From Chloroflexota bacterium (GTDB lineage Bacteria > Chloroflexota > Anaerolineae > Aggregatilineales > Phototrophicaceae): a DNA stretch of 64,000 nucleotides. Below the pieces are notes generated by a model, which was not told the origin of the DNA, ran no database searches, and saw only the letters and a list, made by a program, of their open reading frames with translations. Shown piece after piece: positions 36,245 to 45,737 of the stretch (the stretch's first letter is position 1; each line of letters begins with the position of its first letter). The DNA is taken from the NCBI GenBank assembly GCA_028875185.1, contig JAPPFH010000122.1:1-64000 (forward strand), read 5' to 3'. The translations under genes and the position numbers were made by a program.

Positions 36245-38375
36245 TCGGCGGAAAGGCGCTGCCAATCAATGGCGCAATCACCAGTGATACAATCGCCAGC
36301 AGCTTCAGCAGAATGTTCAGCGATGGGCCCGATGTATCCTTGAAGGGATCGCCAACTGTATCGCCGACCACAGCCGCTTTATGCGCGTCCGAGCCCTTAC
36401 CGCCCAGATTGCCGGCTTCAATGTGCTTTTTTGCGTTGTCCCAGGCGCCGCCGGCGTTCGCCATCATAACCGCCAGCATAAACGCGGATACCAGCGAGCC
36501 AAGCAAGACGCCCACGAGCGATATCGGCGCGATGAATTCGCCCAATACATTGCCATTCCCGACCACAGCCAGCAGCGCCATGCCCACCGGTACGCCAACG
36601 GCTATGACGCCGGGCAGCAGCATTTGCCTTATCGCGCTGTCCGTGCTTATCGCGACGCAGCGCTCGTAATCCGGCTCGGCTTCTCCTTCCATGATGCCTT
36701 TGATCTCGCGGAATTGCCGCCTCACCTCTTCAACAATCTGCTGCGCGGCATCGCCCACCGCCACCATAGTCAAGGCGCTGAAAACGAAGGGCAGCAATCC
36801 GCCGATGAAGAGACCGGTAACAAACTGCGGATTCAGCAGCAGCTCTGCCGGATTCACCGCCGCGCCCAATGCCGAGCTGCCGCCGGCGGTCAGCGCGGTG
36901 ATGAAGGCGGCTGTCAGCGCAAGCGCGGTCATCGCCGCCGAGCCGATGGCGAAACCTTTTCCGGTCGCCGCCGTCGTATTGCCGAGGCTGTCGAGCGCAT
37001 CGGTGCGGTCGCGCACTTCTTCCGGCAAATCCGACATTTCGGCGATGCCGCCAGCGTTGTCAGCCACCGGACCATAGGCGTCGGTCGCCAGGGTGATGCC
37101 CAGTGTCGAGAGCATGCCGACAGCGGCCACCGCCACGCCATACAATCCAGCCTGAGAGGTCGCCAGCAGCGTCACCACCACCACGATGATGACCGGCGCC
37201 AGCGTGCTCATCATGCCTAGCGCCAAGCCGCGTATCACCACGATGCCGGCGCCGCCTACAGCCGATGCCGAAAGCGCCTTCGTGGGCCCGTAAGTGTCGG
37301 CGGTGAAGTATTCGGTGAAATAACCAATCAGTACGCCACCGACCAAACCGCTGAGCGTGGCGATGATGACGCCGATGCTCTTGTCGCCGAAAGGCAGGCT
37401 CAATCCCAAAATGATGATGACCACCGCGATCATACCGGAGGCGCTGTAGATGCCGCTGCGGATGCTGCCGAGCAAGCGCTCTTGATCGGCGCCTTCTTCG
37501 GTCTTGACCAGGAAGCTGGCGATGATGCTGATGATCAGCCCGGCTGTCGCCACTAGAATCGGAAAGATCTGCGCCGCCACTAATGAACCGTCTTCCACGA
37601 AAATGCCGGCGGTGGTCGCCAGCGATATCGCCGCGATGATGGAACTGGCGTAACTCTCAAAGAGATCGGAACCCATGCCGGCCACATCGCCAACGTTGTC
37701 GCCGACATTATCGGCGATCGTCGCCGGATTGCGCGGGTCGTCTTCCGGGATCCCCGCCTCCGTCTTGCCCACCAAATCAGCGCCGACATCGGCCGCTTTG
37801 GTATAGATGCCGCCGCCAACACGGGCGAAAATTGCAATCGAAGTGCCGCCGAAGCCAAAGCCCGCCAGCGCCGAAGCCGCCTGCGCCGCATCGCCCAATT
37901 GATTGACGAAGAGGATGAATAGCAGGCTGATGCCCAGCAGCGCCAGCGAAACCACCATCGTGCTCATCACCGTGCCGCTGGCGAAAGCCACCCGCAAGCC
38001 CATGTTGAGGCTCTGCGATGCCGCCTGCGCCGTCCGCACATTGGCGCGCACCGCGATATACATGCCGATGTAACCCGACAAGCCTGATGCCAGCGCCCCG
38101 CAAACGAAAGCCACCGCCGTCAGCACCGACATGCCCGAGCCGGGAACTTGGCTCAAGACGACCAATGCGACGGCGACGATCAGCACCAAAACCGCCACCG
38201 CCCGGTATTCGCGGCTGAGGAAGGCTTGCGCGCCCCGCTGGATCGCCGCCGCGATCTGCTTCATTCGCTCGGAGCCTTCGTCTTGCGACAGTACAAAGCT
38301 GCGCTGATAGAGCGCAAATAGCAATCCAACGACGCTGGCCGCCACGGCAACGGTGACCGCCGTATTCATGTCCAT
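36240..38375 (-). CDS. hppA: Membrane-bound pyrophosphatase, K+-dependent type
   Basis: A 711-residue, sixteen-helix pump that uses pyrophosphate hydrolysis to move H+ (or Na+) across the membrane. Substrate motifs include DVGADLVGKTEAGIPEDDPR and ADNVGDNVGD, and the C-terminal DAHKAAVVGDTVGDPFKDT. The segment GNTTAATGKGFAIGSAA (about 464-480) has Ala where K+-independent enzymes carry Lys, so it should need K+. H+ versus Na+ specificity cannot be settled by eye. The ATG at 38375 follows GGAG. The TAG stop is formed by the edge of a palindromic repeat (36219-36244). Confidence 0.96.
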   Translation of the reverse strand: MDMNTAVTVAVAASVVGLLFALYQRSFVLSQDEGSERMKQIAAAIQRGAQAFLSREYRAVAVLVLIVAVALVVLSQVPGSGMSVLTAVAFVCGALASGLSGYIGMYIAVRANVRTAQAASQSLNMGLRVAFASGTVMSTMVVSLALLGISLLFILFVNQLGDAAQAASALAGFGFGGTSIAIFARVGGGIYTKAADVGADLVGKTEAGIPEDDPRNPATIADNVGDNVGDVAGMGSDLFESYASSIIAAISLATTAGIFVEDGSLVAAQIFPILVATAGLIISIIASFLVKTEEGADQERLLGSIRSGIYSASGMIAVVIIILGLSLPFGDKSIGVIIATLSGLVGGVLIGYFTEYFTADTYGPTKALSASAVGGAGIVVIRGLALGMMSTLAPVIIVVVVTLLATSQAGLYGVAVAAVGMLSTLGITLATDAYGPVADNAGGIAEMSDLPEEVRDRTDALDSLGNTTAATGKGFAIGSAAMTALALTAAFITALTAGGSSALGAAVNPAELLLNPQFVTGLFIGGLLPFVFSALTMVAVGDAAQQIVEEVRRQFREIKGIMEGEAEPDYERCVAISTDSAIRQMLLPGVIAVGVPVGMALLAVVGNGNVLGEFIAPISLVGVLLGSLVSAFMLAVMMANAGGAWDNAKKHIEAGNLGGKGSDAHKAAVVGDTVGDPFKDTSGPSLNILLKLLAIVSLVIAPLIGSAFPPM

Positions 38376-38587
38376 AATCCGATTCAGCTCCCTCGTGAAC
38401 TATTTCACTGTCCAAAAGCATTAGCATTTCCAAGCAAACGATGGTAGCGCAGAACGCCATAATTGCAACACTAGACCGGCGCCGGCGACGCGTCAATTCC
38501 CGACTTCGCGCTATTGCCAATGCATCAATACCCAGAGCTGAACATCGCCTATAATATGAACGTCCTTAGGATGCGGGCAAAGACCAG

Positions 38588-38953
38588 ATGGCAAATTCGC
38601 TCCAAACAGGCGCGGCCGGCGAGCGCATCGCAAAAGCATACCTGCGCGCAAAAGGTTACGAGATCCTCGACGCCAACTGGTCAACCACCTTTGGCGAGCT
38701 TGACATCGTCGCGCGGAAGGCGGGCGTTCTCGTCTTCGTCGAGGTCAAGACCCGCCGCGGCGTCAGCACTGAGCCCGCCCTGGAAGCGGTCACGCCGGCG
38801 AAACACGGTCGCATATTAAAGGCAATCTATCAGTATCTTGCCGACCAGGATTTTGACCCGGAGACGCAATGGCGCGTCGATGTCGTCGCCATCGCCATCG
38901 CTGGGCATCGCCGCCCGCGCATTGATCACGTGGAGGACGCCTTTGATTGGTGA
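38588..38953 (+). CDS. yraN: YraN / UPF0102 family nuclease-like protein
   Basis: A 121-residue small protein of the YraN family, which has a restriction-endonuclease-like fold. Visible are GAAGERIAKAYLRAKGYEIL and the metal-site pattern GELDIVA...VFVEVKTRRG. Its cellular role is uncertain; it often sits near rnhB, miaA or replication genes. Its 3' end overlaps miaA by 11 bases. A TATAAT at 38550-38555 is a possible -10 without a matching -35. Confidence 0.9.
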   Translation: MANSLQTGAAGERIAKAYLRAKGYEILDANWSTTFGELDIVARKAGVLVFVEVKTRRGVSTEPALEAVTPAKHGRILKAIYQYLADQDFDPETQWRVDVVAIAIAGHRRPRIDHVEDAFDW

Positions 38954-39881
38954 CGCGCCCCCGCTCATCATCATCCTCGGACCCACTGGAGTCGGCAAAA
39001 CCGGCTTGGCTATCGAACTGGCGAGTATCCTAGGTGGCGAGATCATCGGCGCGGACAGCCGCCAGATTTACAAGTTCATGGATATCGGCACCGCCAAGCC
39101 GACCGCCGAGCAGCAGGCGCGCATCCCCCATCACCTGATCGACATCGTCCCGCCGGATTACAACCTCAGCCTGGCCGAATATCAGGAGGCCGCTTATCGC
39201 GCTATTGATGAGGTTCATCAACGCGGTGTGCTTCCCTTGCTGGTCGGCGGCAGCGGGCAATACGTTTCCGCTGTCGAAGAAGGCTGGTCGATTCCGCGTG
39301 TGCCGCCCGACACGGAGCTGCGAGCCGAGCTGGAGCGCTTCGCCAGCGACAACTCGCGCGCCGCCCTGCATGAGCGCCTGCGCCTCGTCGACCCGGTCGC
39401 CGCCGAGCGCATCCACCCAAACAATACGCGCCGCGTTATCCGCGCCCTGGAGGTGCAGATGCGAACCGGCAAAGCCATCAGCGAATTGCAAGTCAAGCGT
39501 CCGCCGCCCTGGCGCATCCGCCGGCTGGGCTTGCAGCTGGCGCGCTCGCGCCTTTATCCGCGCGTTGACGCCCGCGTCGACGATATGATTGATGCTGGTT
39601 TGGTCGACGAAGTCACGCGCCTGCTCAATATGGGCTACGATCGCTCCCTGCCGTCGATGAGCGGGCTCGGATACCTGGAGATCGCCGCCCATCTGCTGGA
39701 CGGCTTGCCGCTGGACAAAGCGATTGAGCGCAGTAAATTCAGCACGCACGACTTTATCCGCCGTCAGGATGTCTGGTTCCGCGGGCACGATAACGGCATT
39801 CTGTGGCATAATGTTGAAGACATTGATGCGGTCGCTTTGGCGCAGGAGCTGGGCGATTGGCTTGCGAAAGGAAAAGCCTGA
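38943..39881 (+). CDS. miaA: tRNA dimethylallyltransferase
   Basis: A 312-residue enzyme that adds a dimethylallyl group to A37 of tRNAs reading U-starting codons. The P-loop GPTGVGKTGLA is followed by GADSRQIYKFMDIGTAKPT and HHLIDIVPPD, then GGSGQYVSA and the C-terminal RRQDVWFRG. The frame is open from 38838, but TTG at 38943 is placed exactly six bases after GGAGG (38932-38936) and gives the expected length. Hence translation is coupled to yraN. moaC follows after 21 bases. Confidence 0.95.
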   Translation: MIGDAPPLIIILGPTGVGKTGLAIELASILGGEIIGADSRQIYKFMDIGTAKPTAEQQARIPHHLIDIVPPDYNLSLAEYQEAAYRAIDEVHQRGVLPLLVGGSGQYVSAVEEGWSIPRVPPDTELRAELERFASDNSRAALHERLRLVDPVAAERIHPNNTRRVIRALEVQMRTGKAISELQVKRPPPWRIRRLGLQLARSRLYPRVDARVDDMIDAGLVDEVTRLLNMGYDRSLPSMSGLGYLEIAAHLLDGLPLDKAIERSKFSTHDFIRRQDVWFRGHDNGILWHNVEDIDAVALAQELGDWLAKGKA

Positions 39882-39902
39882 GGAAAGGCGATCCAGAAGA
39901 TT

Positions 39903-40391
39903 ATGGCAGCGGAATTCAAACTATCCCACCTTGATGAACGGGGCGCGGCGGATATGGTTGATGTTGGCGGCAAGCCCGTCAGCGAGCGGAACGCGCGCGC
40001 CGCCGGCGCCGTTACGATGAAGCCGGAGACGCTGCAACTGGTCCGTGAGGGCGAAATCAAGAAAGGCGATGTCCTCAGTATTGCGCGCATCGCTGGCATC
40101 ATGGCGGCAAAGCGCACAGCCGACTTGGTCCCACTTTGTCATCCGCTGCCGCTGGACAAAATCGGGTTGGAGCTAACGATAAATGAGTGTGCTTGCGCCA
40201 TTGAGATTACCGCCAGCGTCAAAACGAGCGGAAAGACCGGCGTCGAGATGGAAGCGCTCACCGCTGTTTCTGTGGCGGCGCTGACGATTTACGATATGGC
40301 GAAAGCGGTCGATCGCGAAATGCGCATCACCGATATCCGCTTGCTGGAAAAACGCGGTGGCCTGAGCGGCGATTACTTCGCGGAGGAATAG
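39903..40391 (+). CDS. moaC: Cyclic pyranopterin monophosphate synthase
   Basis: A 162-residue enzyme that with MoaA turns GTP into cyclic pyranopterin monophosphate, the first intermediate of molybdenum cofactor. Typical segments are [46 protein letters not shown] and DMAKAVDR. It follows miaA closely and precedes the MoaD-MoaE fusion, so two consecutive cofactor steps are clustered. moaA is not in the window. Confidence 0.96.
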   Translation: MAAEFKLSHLDERGAADMVDVGGKPVSERNARAAGAVTMKPETLQLVREGEIKKGDVLSIARIAGIMAAKRTADLVPLCHPLPLDKIGLELTINECACAIEITASVKTSGKTGVEMEALTAVSVAALTIYDMAKAVDREMRITDIRLLEKRGGLSGDYFAEE

Positions 40392-40553
40392 ATGTCGCTG
40401 AAAGTACGCAATAAGAACTCTGATTCGGCATTTTCACTCTATCCCCGGGCCGCTTCCCGCGGCGCGGAATTTGCGCGCGCCAGCGAGCTAGGTGTATGGA
40501 CCTGTAGCGAGGTTGTTTTTTAGCATGACAAACCTGGTAGGTCTGAGCATACC

Positions 40554-41285
40554 ATGAGAATCACAGTTCTCTTCTTTGCCACCCTGCGCGATCGGGTTGG
40601 CGCGCGACAGATCGCCGTGGATATTGACGACGCGGCAAACAGCATTGAGGCGCTGCGCCGCGAATTGGCCGCGCGCTACCCGGCCGCGGCTGAGAATCTC
40701 GGCGTCGCCCTCGCCGCCATCAACGAAGAATTCGCCTTCAATCACGACTGCCTCAGCGATGGCGATGAGGTCGCGTTTTTTCCGCCTGTCAGCGGCGGAT
40801 CCGGAGACCAAGCGGAGCGCCCGCAGCTGTTTCGGCTCGCGCGCGCGCCAATCGACCACAACGAGATCATCGCCGCCATCTGCACCGCGGGCACGGGCGC
40901 CGTATGCCTCTTCAGCGGCGCCGTCCGCGGGCGAACGGAAAAAGACGGTCACCTTCCCAATACTGAATACCTAGAATACGAAGCCTACGAACCGATGGCG
41001 CTGGTCAAGATGCAACAGGTGGCGGCGGAAATCCGCGCGCGTTGGGGCAAGGTCGAGGGCATCGCCATCATCCAGCGCATCGGTAGGCTGGGCGTCGGCG
41101 ACAATACAGTCTTATGCGGCTGCTCGTCGCCGCACCGCGATGACGGCTGCTTTGAAGCGGCGCGCTATGGCATCGACCGCCTGAAAGAAATCGTGCCAGT
41201 TTGGAAAAAAGAGGTCGGCAGCGCCGGCGAAACCTGGATCGAAGGCGCCTATAACCCGCATTCTGGCGACAAGCGCCAGGAATAG
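40554..41285 (+). CDS. MoaD-MoaE fusion (molybdopterin synthase)
   Basis: A 243-residue fusion. Residues 1-82 are MoaD, a ubiquitin-fold sulfur carrier ending FFPPVSGG (Gly81-Gly82). Residues about 90-243 are MoaE, the large catalytic subunit, with GAVRGRT, LEYEAYEPMA, RIGRLGVGD and WKKEVGSAGETWIEG carrying the catalytic Lys region. Together they insert sulfur into precursor Z. Because MoaD works through a C-terminal Gly-Gly thiocarboxylate, the internal GG must be exposed by cleavage, as described for mycobacterial MoaX. The stop abuts a palindromic repeat. A start without a strong ribosome binding site. Confidence 0.94.
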   Translation: MRITVLFFATLRDRVGARQIAVDIDDAANSIEALRRELAARYPAAAENLGVALAAINEEFAFNHDCLSDGDEVAFFPPVSGGSGDQAERPQLFRLARAPIDHNEIIAAICTAGTGAVCLFSGAVRGRTEKDGHLPNTEYLEYEAYEPMALVKMQQVAAEIRARWGKVEGIAIIQRIGRLGVGDNTVLCGCSSPHRDDGCFEAARYGIDRLKEIVPVWKKEVGSAGETWIEGAYNPHSGDKRQE

Positions 41286-41371
41286 TAGGGGCGAGCCATT
41301 GGGTCGCCCGCCCAAGTGAAAAATGCAGGGGCGAGAGACGGGCGTTGTCTGCGCGCCCCCTGTCTCGCCCG
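41285..41371. repeat. Two palindromic repeats in tandem
   Basis: Copy one is 41285-41310 (GTAGGGGCGAGCC ... GGGTCGCCCG). Copy two is 41325-41371, longer, with an outer GGGCGAGA/TCTCGCCC stem. Both are followed by nearly the same spacer (GCCCAAGTGAAAA and GCCCAAGCGAAAA), suggesting local duplication. Confidence 0.75.
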
Positions 41372-41405
41372 CCCAAGCGAAAAGAAACCTAGGGGCAATC
41401 TCTTC

Positions 41406-42131
41406 ATGCGCGCGCGCGAAAATACCCCAGCGTTCGAAGAACAAATCGGCGTCAGTTTCCACAACCGCGAGCTGCTGACCCAAGCGCTGACGCATCGCTC
41501 ATTCGTTAATGAATACGATGGCGACGCGCTTGACAACGAACGCCTCGAATTCCTCGGCGACGCCGTGCTCGATCTCATCGTCGCCGACCTGCTCTATCGC
41601 AAATTCCCGCGGGTCGACGAGGGCGAGCTGACGCAGCTGCGCGCGGCTCTGGTCAAGACTGAATCGCTGGCGCATTTGGGCGTCAATTGCCGCCTGGGCG
41701 AATATCTGCGAATCGGCCACGGCGAAGAGCTCAGCGGCGGCCGCGAACGCCAGACCATCCTTTGCCGCGCATTCGAAGCCGTCATTGGCGCCATATATCT
41801 CGATCGCGGCTTGGAGGCGGTCAAGGATTTTGTCGTGCCGCCTCTGCTCGACTTGCTGAATCACATCATCAGTGAAGGCTTGCACATCGATGCGCGCAGC
41901 GAGCTCCAAGAGCGTGTCCAGGCGCGCCTCAACATCACGCCCGATTACCACGTGGCCGGCGCTGAAGGGCCCGAGCACGCCAAAAGATTCCGCGTAGAGG
42001 TGGCGATCGGGGATAAGCTAATCGGCCGTGGAAGCGGCGGCAGCAAACGCGCCGCCGCCCAGGATGCGGCCCGCGCCGCCCTCAAACAACTTGAGGCGGA
42101 CGGCCTTCCCGACGCGCTGTACAAGGATTAA
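41406..42131 (+). CDS. rnc: Ribonuclease III
   Basis: A 241-residue double-strand-specific RNase that processes rRNA precursors and structured mRNAs. The catalytic signature NERLEFLGDAVLDL (44-57) and the second acidic site (AFEAVIGAIYLD) are intact. A C-terminal double-stranded-RNA-binding domain spans about 160-235 (SELQERVQARLN ... GSGGSKRAAAQDAARAAL). The frame is open to 41316, but that segment is encoded by the palindromic repeat; the ATG at 41406 gives the normal N-terminus. In many bacteria smc and ftsY follow rnc. Here a minus-strand cassette separates rnc from ftsY. Confidence 0.95.
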   Translation: MRARENTPAFEEQIGVSFHNRELLTQALTHRSFVNEYDGDALDNERLEFLGDAVLDLIVADLLYRKFPRVDEGELTQLRAALVKTESLAHLGVNCRLGEYLRIGHGEELSGGRERQTILCRAFEAVIGAIYLDRGLEAVKDFVVPPLLDLLNHIISEGLHIDARSELQERVQARLNITPDYHVAGAEGPEHAKRFRVEVAIGDKLIGRGSGGSKRAAAQDAARAALKQLEADGLPDALYKD

Positions 42132-42394
42132 GCGATCTGTAGGGCTTGACCGCAACTGGCTGGTATTGCCGCTTCTGCAACTTTTAACAGATTTCCAAAG
42201 CTTCATCATAGAGGGACGCGTAGACACAGGAGTTCGAGAGGGGAGCTAGATTGAGCGGCATCGGTGTCAAATCTGTCCTTGTCGTGCTGAAACAACGTGA
42301 TTCTGTCGCTTTAAGAGGAAGATTTCAACGAATGCGGAGTGAATTTGAATTAAGGGACGAGCCCCACAAGCCCTAGGGCATAGCTCGGCGTTGG

Positions 42395-44518
42395 TCAGAA
42401 TCGCCGCCGCTTAAAGCATTTGTCGCAGATGCGATAGCGATGCCGCGATGGGAGTTGCGCGCCACAAGACCGGCAGCGCCGCGCCATATTTAAGTTGCGC
42501 AGCAGCGCCTCATCAATCGAAAGCGACCATTCACGCCGCTCCTCGCGCGCTTGCCCGTGCGCCTCGCAGTTAGCCGCGAATTCTTTACGGCGCGAGAGCC
42601 AAAGGTAGATATCAGCGCAAGCGATTGAAAACTCGGTGGCTTCTAGATCGCCGCCATCGTTGATCGGCGTGGGCGCATCCGGCGGCAGCGGAATCTGATG
42701 CCCCTCCAGAATCATGTAGGCGCAATCGAGCCAATAGGAGCGCGTCGACTTGCGCGTGGGCGCGTTGACCAATTGAAGCGCGCTCTCCAGCCCCAGCTTC
42801 TCAATATTTTCATCCGAAAGCATCTTCGCCAAGGCGATTCGCTCGTCCATATCGGCGGTGGTAATCACCGCCCGCAACGCTTCCGGTATCGATTTTAGCT
42901 CGGCCCACTGGGTCAATTGCTCCGCCAGGCTGCCCGGCAGCAGACTAAGGTCATCGGCAGTCGGCGCAACGCGCGCGAAGGTCAATTCGGGCGGCGTATG
43001 TTCGTAGAGTTCACGTATCACTTCAAGGTCGTGTTTATGGGTCGTGCCGATCAATCCCGTCTTTGACATGCCATAACGCCCGGCGCGTCCGCCGATTTGA
43101 TGAACCTCGCTCGGATACAACTGGCGATCATTCTTGCCATCGAACTTTTCCACTTCGTAGAAGCAGACGACATCAGCCGGCAAATTCAGCCCCATGCCCA
43201 CGGCATCGGTCGCCACGCAAATTTCGGTCTCGCCTTCGGCGAAGCGATCGGCTTGCCGGCGCCGCACTTCTGGCGGCAAGCTGCCATAAACCACCGATAC
43301 GGTCCGTCCCAACCGTTCAAGCTTCATCTTTAGATCAAGCACGCCCTGCCGCGTGAAAGCGACCAAAATCGTCGACGGCGGCAGCGACTCCAGCGTGAAG
43401 TGCCGCTCCACCAGCGCGATCGGCGCCAAACGCTGATGCTCCACCAATTCACAGGGAATCTCGGCGGCCGCAGCCAGCACTTGAATCAAGTTGCGCGCGG
43501 TCGGTGGCCCAATGATGTGCATTTCCGGCGCTGATGATTCCATCAGCGCGCGCGTCCAAGCCCAGCCGCGATCCGCGTCAGCCAGCATCTGCGCCTCGTC
43601 GATGATCACGCAGGCGCCGCTATTCATCGCGTTGAACATCTCGATGGTGGCTGCGGTGATGCGCGCGCCTTCGACCGGGATATGTTCTTCGCCCGTCAGC
43701 AAATTGCAGGCGACGCCGTCGCCATTCAGCCGGTCAAAGATTTCGTAAGCCAGCAGCCGCAGGGGCGCCAGATACCAGCCGGAGCGGGCCGCCTTCAGCG
43801 CGTCTAGTGCATCGTGCGTCTTGCCGCTGTTCGGCTCGCCGATATGGATGAACAGTTTCTGCTGATCACGATAATCGTTGCGCCATTTGGGAAAAGCGTC
43901 AATCAGCCGGTTGCGCAGGCGCCTTTCCGCCCCCCGTTTTCGCTGCCCGCGGGCGCGGCCGCCGCGTCGACGCGCGCGTTTGCCCTGATCGGCCTCGCGC
44001 TCTTTCTCGCCGCGCAGTTGATTGTATTCCTCGTAAGTATCCGGCAAATTCCAGTGCCCGCGCAGATCGCGCCAGATCATACGTTTGGGCGCCAAGCCCG
44101 CTTCGCGAATGCCCCGCTCCAAGCTGCGCTGGTCGATATCCAAGACCGAACGCAGATCGCTGGGGCGCAGCCGCTCGTAGCCCGCGATCATTTCGCGCAG
44201 GTCGGGGTCGGCCGCAGTCGGTATCAAGGTCTGCGCCGGGAAACGCAGTTTGCCCCGCGGATCGACAAAGCTGTCCAGCGCCAGTTCTTGCGCCGCCTTC
44301 CGCATCGTCTCGCCGTTCACGCCGACAAGCTTCGCCGCCTGCTTTACGTTGTAGCTGCGGGCGAGCACCTGGTCTTCAACTGAGTCTTTTGCTTTGGGTG
44401 CGGCGGCGCCATCACGGACGCGGTCGCCGCATTTCGCCAGCGCGTTCCGCCAGACCGCATCGTCGCCATTCTGTTCGGGCGCTGCGGTTTCAACGATATT
44501 TGATATGGACGACGCCAA
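42395..44518 (-). CDS. SUV3-like RNA/DNA helicase with C-terminal zinc ribbon
   Basis: A 707-residue superfamily 2 helicase of the SUV3 type, the group of the mitochondrial degradosome helicase. Motif I HIGEPNSGKT (K at about 233), motif II IIDEAQML (about 306), SLPPEVRRRQADRFAEGETE, ATDAVGMGLNLP and HQIGGRAGRYG (about 472) are clear. The N-terminal 200 residues have two helix-turn-helix-like stretches and a very basic linker (RARRRGGRARGQRKRG). The last 25 residues hold CRSC and CDKC, a zinc ribbon. The TTG start follows AGGGAGAAG. It is the third gene of a minus-strand cassette, 29 bases after the HNH gene. Its exact substrate is unknown. Confidence 0.85.
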   Translation of the reverse strand: MASSISNIVETAAPEQNGDDAVWRNALAKCGDRVRDGAAAPKAKDSVEDQVLARSYNVKQAAKLVGVNGETMRKAAQELALDSFVDPRGKLRFPAQTLIPTAADPDLREMIAGYERLRPSDLRSVLDIDQRSLERGIREAGLAPKRMIWRDLRGHWNLPDTYEEYNQLRGEKEREADQGKRARRRGGRARGQRKRGAERRLRNRLIDAFPKWRNDYRDQQKLFIHIGEPNSGKTHDALDALKAARSGWYLAPLRLLAYEIFDRLNGDGVACNLLTGEEHIPVEGARITAATIEMFNAMNSGACVIIDEAQMLADADRGWAWTRALMESSAPEMHIIGPPTARNLIQVLAAAAEIPCELVEHQRLAPIALVERHFTLESLPPSTILVAFTRQGVLDLKMKLERLGRTVSVVYGSLPPEVRRRQADRFAEGETEICVATDAVGMGLNLPADVVCFYEVEKFDGKNDRQLYPSEVHQIGGRAGRYGMSKTGLIGTTHKHDLEVIRELYEHTPPELTFARVAPTADDLSLLPGSLAEQLTQWAELKSIPEALRAVITTADMDERIALAKMLSDENIEKLGLESALQLVNAPTRKSTRSYWLDCAYMILEGHQIPLPPDAPTPINDGGDLEATEFSIACADIYLWLSRRKEFAANCEAHGQAREERREWSLSIDEALLRNLNMARRCRSCGAQLPSRHRYRICDKCFKRRRF

Positions 44519-44547
44519 ATGCCTTCTCCCTAACTTCCCTACCTACC

Positions 44548-45024
44548 CTAGTCTATCCAGCGGTATGGGGAAACTTCGCGCGCGCCACTGCTTCCATCGA
44601 CGGCAGCTGCCAAATCTCGGGGATCGTCGGCGAAGAGCGTCTTCTGCCGTACCGCTTGCAGGCCGTAACTCGCGACAAGGCGACCGATCAGACAGGTCTC
44701 GACACCAGTCTCGCGATAGACCTCCGCCGCAAAGCGCGCTGGATGCTTCTGTCCTTTGCGCCGATTGCAATCGGGGCATGAGACAACAAGATTCGCAGCC
44801 ACATTGGACCCGCCTCGTCTCAAGCTCAAGACATGATCCAATTCAAACTCGGAGTTGACCAGGCTGGCGCCGCACCATTCGCAGCGTCCGCCGGATTCAA
44901 GAATGCGGTCGCGCAAGTTGTCGACGCCCAGATGGCCCCTTGCCCCCAGCCGCCCAGCGCGAGAATTCAAAGCGGCCGCGTATCGCTGCAGCGCGCCCTG
45001 ATCAAGCAGGTCTTGATAAATCAT
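44548..45024 (-). CDS. HNH endonuclease
   Basis: A 158-residue nuclease with a compact HNH domain in the middle: CEWC (about 50-53) and CPDC (about 83-86) form the zinc site, and ELDHVLSLRRGGSN carries the metal-binding DH and the GG-N turn, followed by NLVVSCPDCNRRKGQ. The flanking 45 N-terminal and 60 C-terminal residues are not recognised. The start ATG overlaps the stop of the FHA gene (ATGA), and the helicase follows 29 bases later, so the three genes are probably cotranscribed. Standalone HNH proteins may be housekeeping nickases, homing or defence nucleases; sequence alone does not decide. Confidence 0.88.
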   Translation of the reverse strand: MIYQDLLDQGALQRYAAALNSRAGRLGARGHLGVDNLRDRILESGGRCEWCGASLVNSEFELDHVLSLRRGGSNVAANLVVSCPDCNRRKGQKHPARFAAEVYRETGVETCLIGRLVASYGLQAVRQKTLFADDPRDLAAAVDGSSGAREVSPYRWID

Positions 45025-45737
45025 TCAGCGGATTCATCCTGCGGATTGTCGAGCCGAAATCCGTGCCCGCGCACGGTCACGATATACTGATGCTCGCTGT
45101 CAACCTGCGACAGGCGATCGCGCAGACGCCGCACCAGGGCGTCAATCGCCTGCTCGCTGACGCCCTCGCCCAACGTATCGGGCCAGACCGCGTCCACCAC
45201 ATTGTTGCGGCTGCAAACACCGCCCTGGCTGGCGAAGAGGATCTCCAGCAAGCGATACTGCGGCAAGCTCAAGGGCGGATCAATGATCTCGTCTTTGATG
45301 CGAACCTCGTGCGTTTCCGGATCCAGCATCATTCGCAAGCCAGACATCGCGCTTGACGGGATCACATCGGGCAAGACCCGCGTGGTTGATGGCGCCGTCG
45401 CCCCGGAGCCGACGAAGCGCAGACGGATATCCTTGGCGATGCGAATCTCGTCGCCGTCTTCCAATTCGCGCATGCCAGTCAAGCGATAGCCGTTGACCCA
45501 AGTGCCATTCTTACTGCGCAAGTCTTCAACGACCGCGCTGCCGCCCTCCGTAATGATGCGCAAGTGCTGCCGCGAGATCTGCCGCACCGGGATGACGATG
45601 TCGCAACTCTCTTCGCGCCCAAGCACCATCTCGGCGCGATCCAACAACCAATGGGGGTTGGACAGCGATCCATCCAGCCAAACGATGACCGGAAATTCGT
45701 CGCTCGCCTGCGGCAGATCTGTGGAAGCGTTTTGCAC
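45021..45737 (-). CDS. FHA domain - OmpR-type winged-helix regulator
   Basis: A protein of about 238 residues. Residues about 15-110 are a forkhead-associated domain (LGREESCDIVIP, ISRQHLRII, LRSKNGTWVNG), which binds phosphothreonine peptides. Residues about 135-230 are a winged-helix DNA-binding domain like the OmpR effector (LSLPQYRLLEILF, CSRNNVVDAVWP, VSEQAIDALVRRLRDRL, IVTVRGHGFRL). There is no receiver domain, so DNA binding is probably gated by a Ser/Thr kinase instead of a His kinase. The frame opens with GTG 45746, but GTG 45737 sits five bases after TTAGGTGA and is preferred. It is the first gene of the cassette, divergent from ftsY. Confidence 0.9.
   Translation of the reverse strand: MQNASTDLPQASDEFPVIVWLDGSLSNPHWLLDRAEMVLGREESCDIVIPVRQISRQHLRIITEGGSAVVEDLRSKNGTWVNGYRLTGMRELEDGDEIRIAKDIRLRFVGSGATAPSTTRVLPDVIPSSAMSGLRMMLDPETHEVRIKDEIIDPPLSLPQYRLLEILFASQGGVCSRNNVVDAVWPDTLGEGVSEQAIDALVRRLRDRLSQVDSEHQYIVTVRGHGFRLDNPQDESAE

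Noticed and set aside
40392-40523. 43-codon frame after moaC (ATG TCG CTG AAA ...)
   Set aside because: Too short, no clear ribosome binding site and no recognisable feature; it probably is chance.
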